Position numbers and translations under genes: made by a program. The notes beneath the pieces were generated by a model. That model was not told the DNA's origin and did not search any database. It was given only the letters and a program-made list of their open reading frames with translations. Shown in pieces: positions 63,168 to 64,000 of a DNA stretch of 64,000 nt. The first letter of the stretch is position 1; each line of letters begins with the position of its first letter. The stretch is from positions 62,001 through 126,000 of the forward strand of contig JAUIDN010000004.1 of assembly GCA_030428615.1 (NCBI GenBank), written 5' to 3'. The DNA is from Alphaproteobacteria bacterium (GTDB lineage: Bacteria > Pseudomonadota > Alphaproteobacteria > Sphingomonadales > Emcibacteraceae).

Positions 63168-64000
63168 ATGAAAGAAACTGTGTCACAAATTACTAATCAT
63201 GATCAGTCGTTAGAAGATGACCGCATAATAAATGCGATGACGGTTGATGTTGAGGATTATTTTCATGTTGGTGCATTTGAACATGATATCTCACGTGATG
63301 ATTGGGATGACCTTCCGTGCCGAGTAGAACAAAATACCAAGCGAACATTGGAACTATTTGATCGCTACGATATTAAAGGGACATTTTTTATTTTGGGCTG
63401 GGTTTGCCAACGCTATCCGGCTTTAATAAGAGAAATCCATCAGAAAGGCCACGAAGTGGCGAGCCACAGCATAGGGCATCATAGGGTCACAGATCTTAGT
63501 CGTGAAGAATTTATTGATGATATTAACCGGTCAAAAAAGCTCCTTGAAGATACGATCGGGGCTGCTGTTATTGGCTACCGCGCACCCAGTTTTTCAATCG
63601 GAGAGAAAAATATATGGGCGTTGGAATGCTTGAAGGAAGCCGGTTATCTCTATAGCTCCAGCATTTACCCCATTCGCCACGATCATTACGGGATGCCATC
63701 TGCTCCCCGGTTTGCGTTTAAGCCGATAGAAAACAGTGAGTTTCTTGAAATGCCGGTTACTACATTTGAATTTTTGAATAAGAAATTCCCCTGTGGTGGT
63801 GGCGGATATTTTCGCTTGCTGCCTTACTCGCTTTCAAAACTGGTTATGAAAAGAGTGAATGAAAAGGACAGTGAATCATGCATATTTTATTTTCATCCGT
63901 GGGAGATTGACCCGGAGCAGCCACGGCAGGAAAATGCAAGTCTCAAGTCAAAGTTTCGCCATTATACAAACCTTGATGTTATGGAAAAGAAAATCGAAAA
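63168..64000 (+). CDS. XrtA-associated polysaccharide deacetylase (TIGR03006-like), cut by the window end
   Basis: The first 277 codons of a NodB-type carbohydrate esterase 4. D27 and D30 in T-V-D-V-E-D-Y-F-H, the metal-binding H100 and H104 in S-H-S-I-G-H-H, and Y-R-A-P-S-F-S-I further on form the catalytic set; F-H-P-W-E is also conserved. It would remove acetyl groups from N-acetylhexosamine units of the polymer. The family length is near 280, so only a few residues are missing. Next genes, including the exosortase, lie outside. Confidence 0.9.
   Translation, partial: MKETVSQITNHDQSLEDDRIINAMTVDVEDYFHVGAFEHDISRDDWDDLPCRVEQNTKRTLELFDRYDIKGTFFILGWVCQRYPALIREIHQKGHEVASHSIGHHRVTDLSREEFIDDINRSKKLLEDTIGAAVIGYRAPSFSIGEKNIWALECLKEAGYLYSSSIYPIRHDHYGMPSAPRFAFKPIENSEFLEMPVTTFEFLNKKFPCGGGGYFRLLPYSLSKLVMKRVNEKDSESCIFYFHPWEIDPEQPRQENASLKSKFRHYTNLDVMEKKIE

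Overview
This window reads as chromosomal DNA of a free-living, probably marine alphaproteobacterium. The evidence is a CcrM-type GANTC methylase beside rnhB, the DUF1192 / DUF1465 / rpmE neighbourhood, the Cys-free L31, a MocR regulator, a DcaP-type porin and the moderate G+C (mid-40s percent by eye). The exosortase-type (XrtA) polysaccharide cluster would fit lineages such as Emcibacterales or Kordiimonadales, but that placement is inference. I see no insertion sequence, integrase, prophage or CRISPR array.

Layout. 0-7 kb: DUF1192 tail, an Hsp20 gene with a ROSE-type RNA thermometer, DUF1465, rpmE, an ABC exporter, a MocR regulator divergent from a porin, and an FMN-binding protein. 7-16 kb: a PAS-repeat chemoreceptor gene broken by an amber codon, a ykkC-family riboswitch ahead of an EamA transporter, a MotA/MotB-like stator pair, the efp-suhB-OmpA-like operon, and ghrA. 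16-24 kb: an exported hydrolase, a lipocalin and SulP transporter flanked by a full and a truncated copy of an unknown membrane-protein gene with three near-identical terminator hairpins, then ccrM-rnhB with clustered GANTC sites. 24-34 kb: two small sugar-transfer-type genes, an exported asparaginase-like Ntn hydrolase, moaB-slt-udg, a CDF transporter and an orphan sensor kinase. 34-42 kb: an ArsR-type repressor fused operonically to an 8-Cys, 31-residue metallothionein-like peptide, a murein amidase, a candidate small RNA, a Pho-box-preceded secreted protein, a dipeptide epimerase divergent from a DUF819 permease, and an operon with two D-cysteine-desulfhydrase-like paralogues, one carrying a Tat signal. 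42-46.8 kb: ETF-QO, a TPR protein and ispE. 46.9-64 kb: an exopolysaccharide region.

The polysaccharide region holds a large multi-SLBB Wza-like exporter, a YjbH-like outer-membrane protein, UDP-HexNAc dehydrogenase, UDP-GlcNAc 2-epimerase and a YdcF-like protein around tRNA-Gln. It then runs as a co-directional XrtA/PEP-CTERM-type operon: export lipoprotein, chain-length determinant, tyrosine autokinase, outer-membrane beta-barrel, AAA ATPase and a polysaccharide deacetylase cut by the window end. The exosortase itself is not in view and would be expected downstream. The nucleotide-sugar enzymes would supply N-acetylhexosaminuronate-type precursors, while the two export modules would carry the polymer out.

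The strongest regulatory finds are the ROSE thermometer (688-803), the ykkC riboswitch (9471-9566), the ArsR operator (33995-34020), a C-rich small RNA candidate (35245-35332) and a Pho box (35507-35534). All were found by reading the sequence only; no database search or folding program was run.
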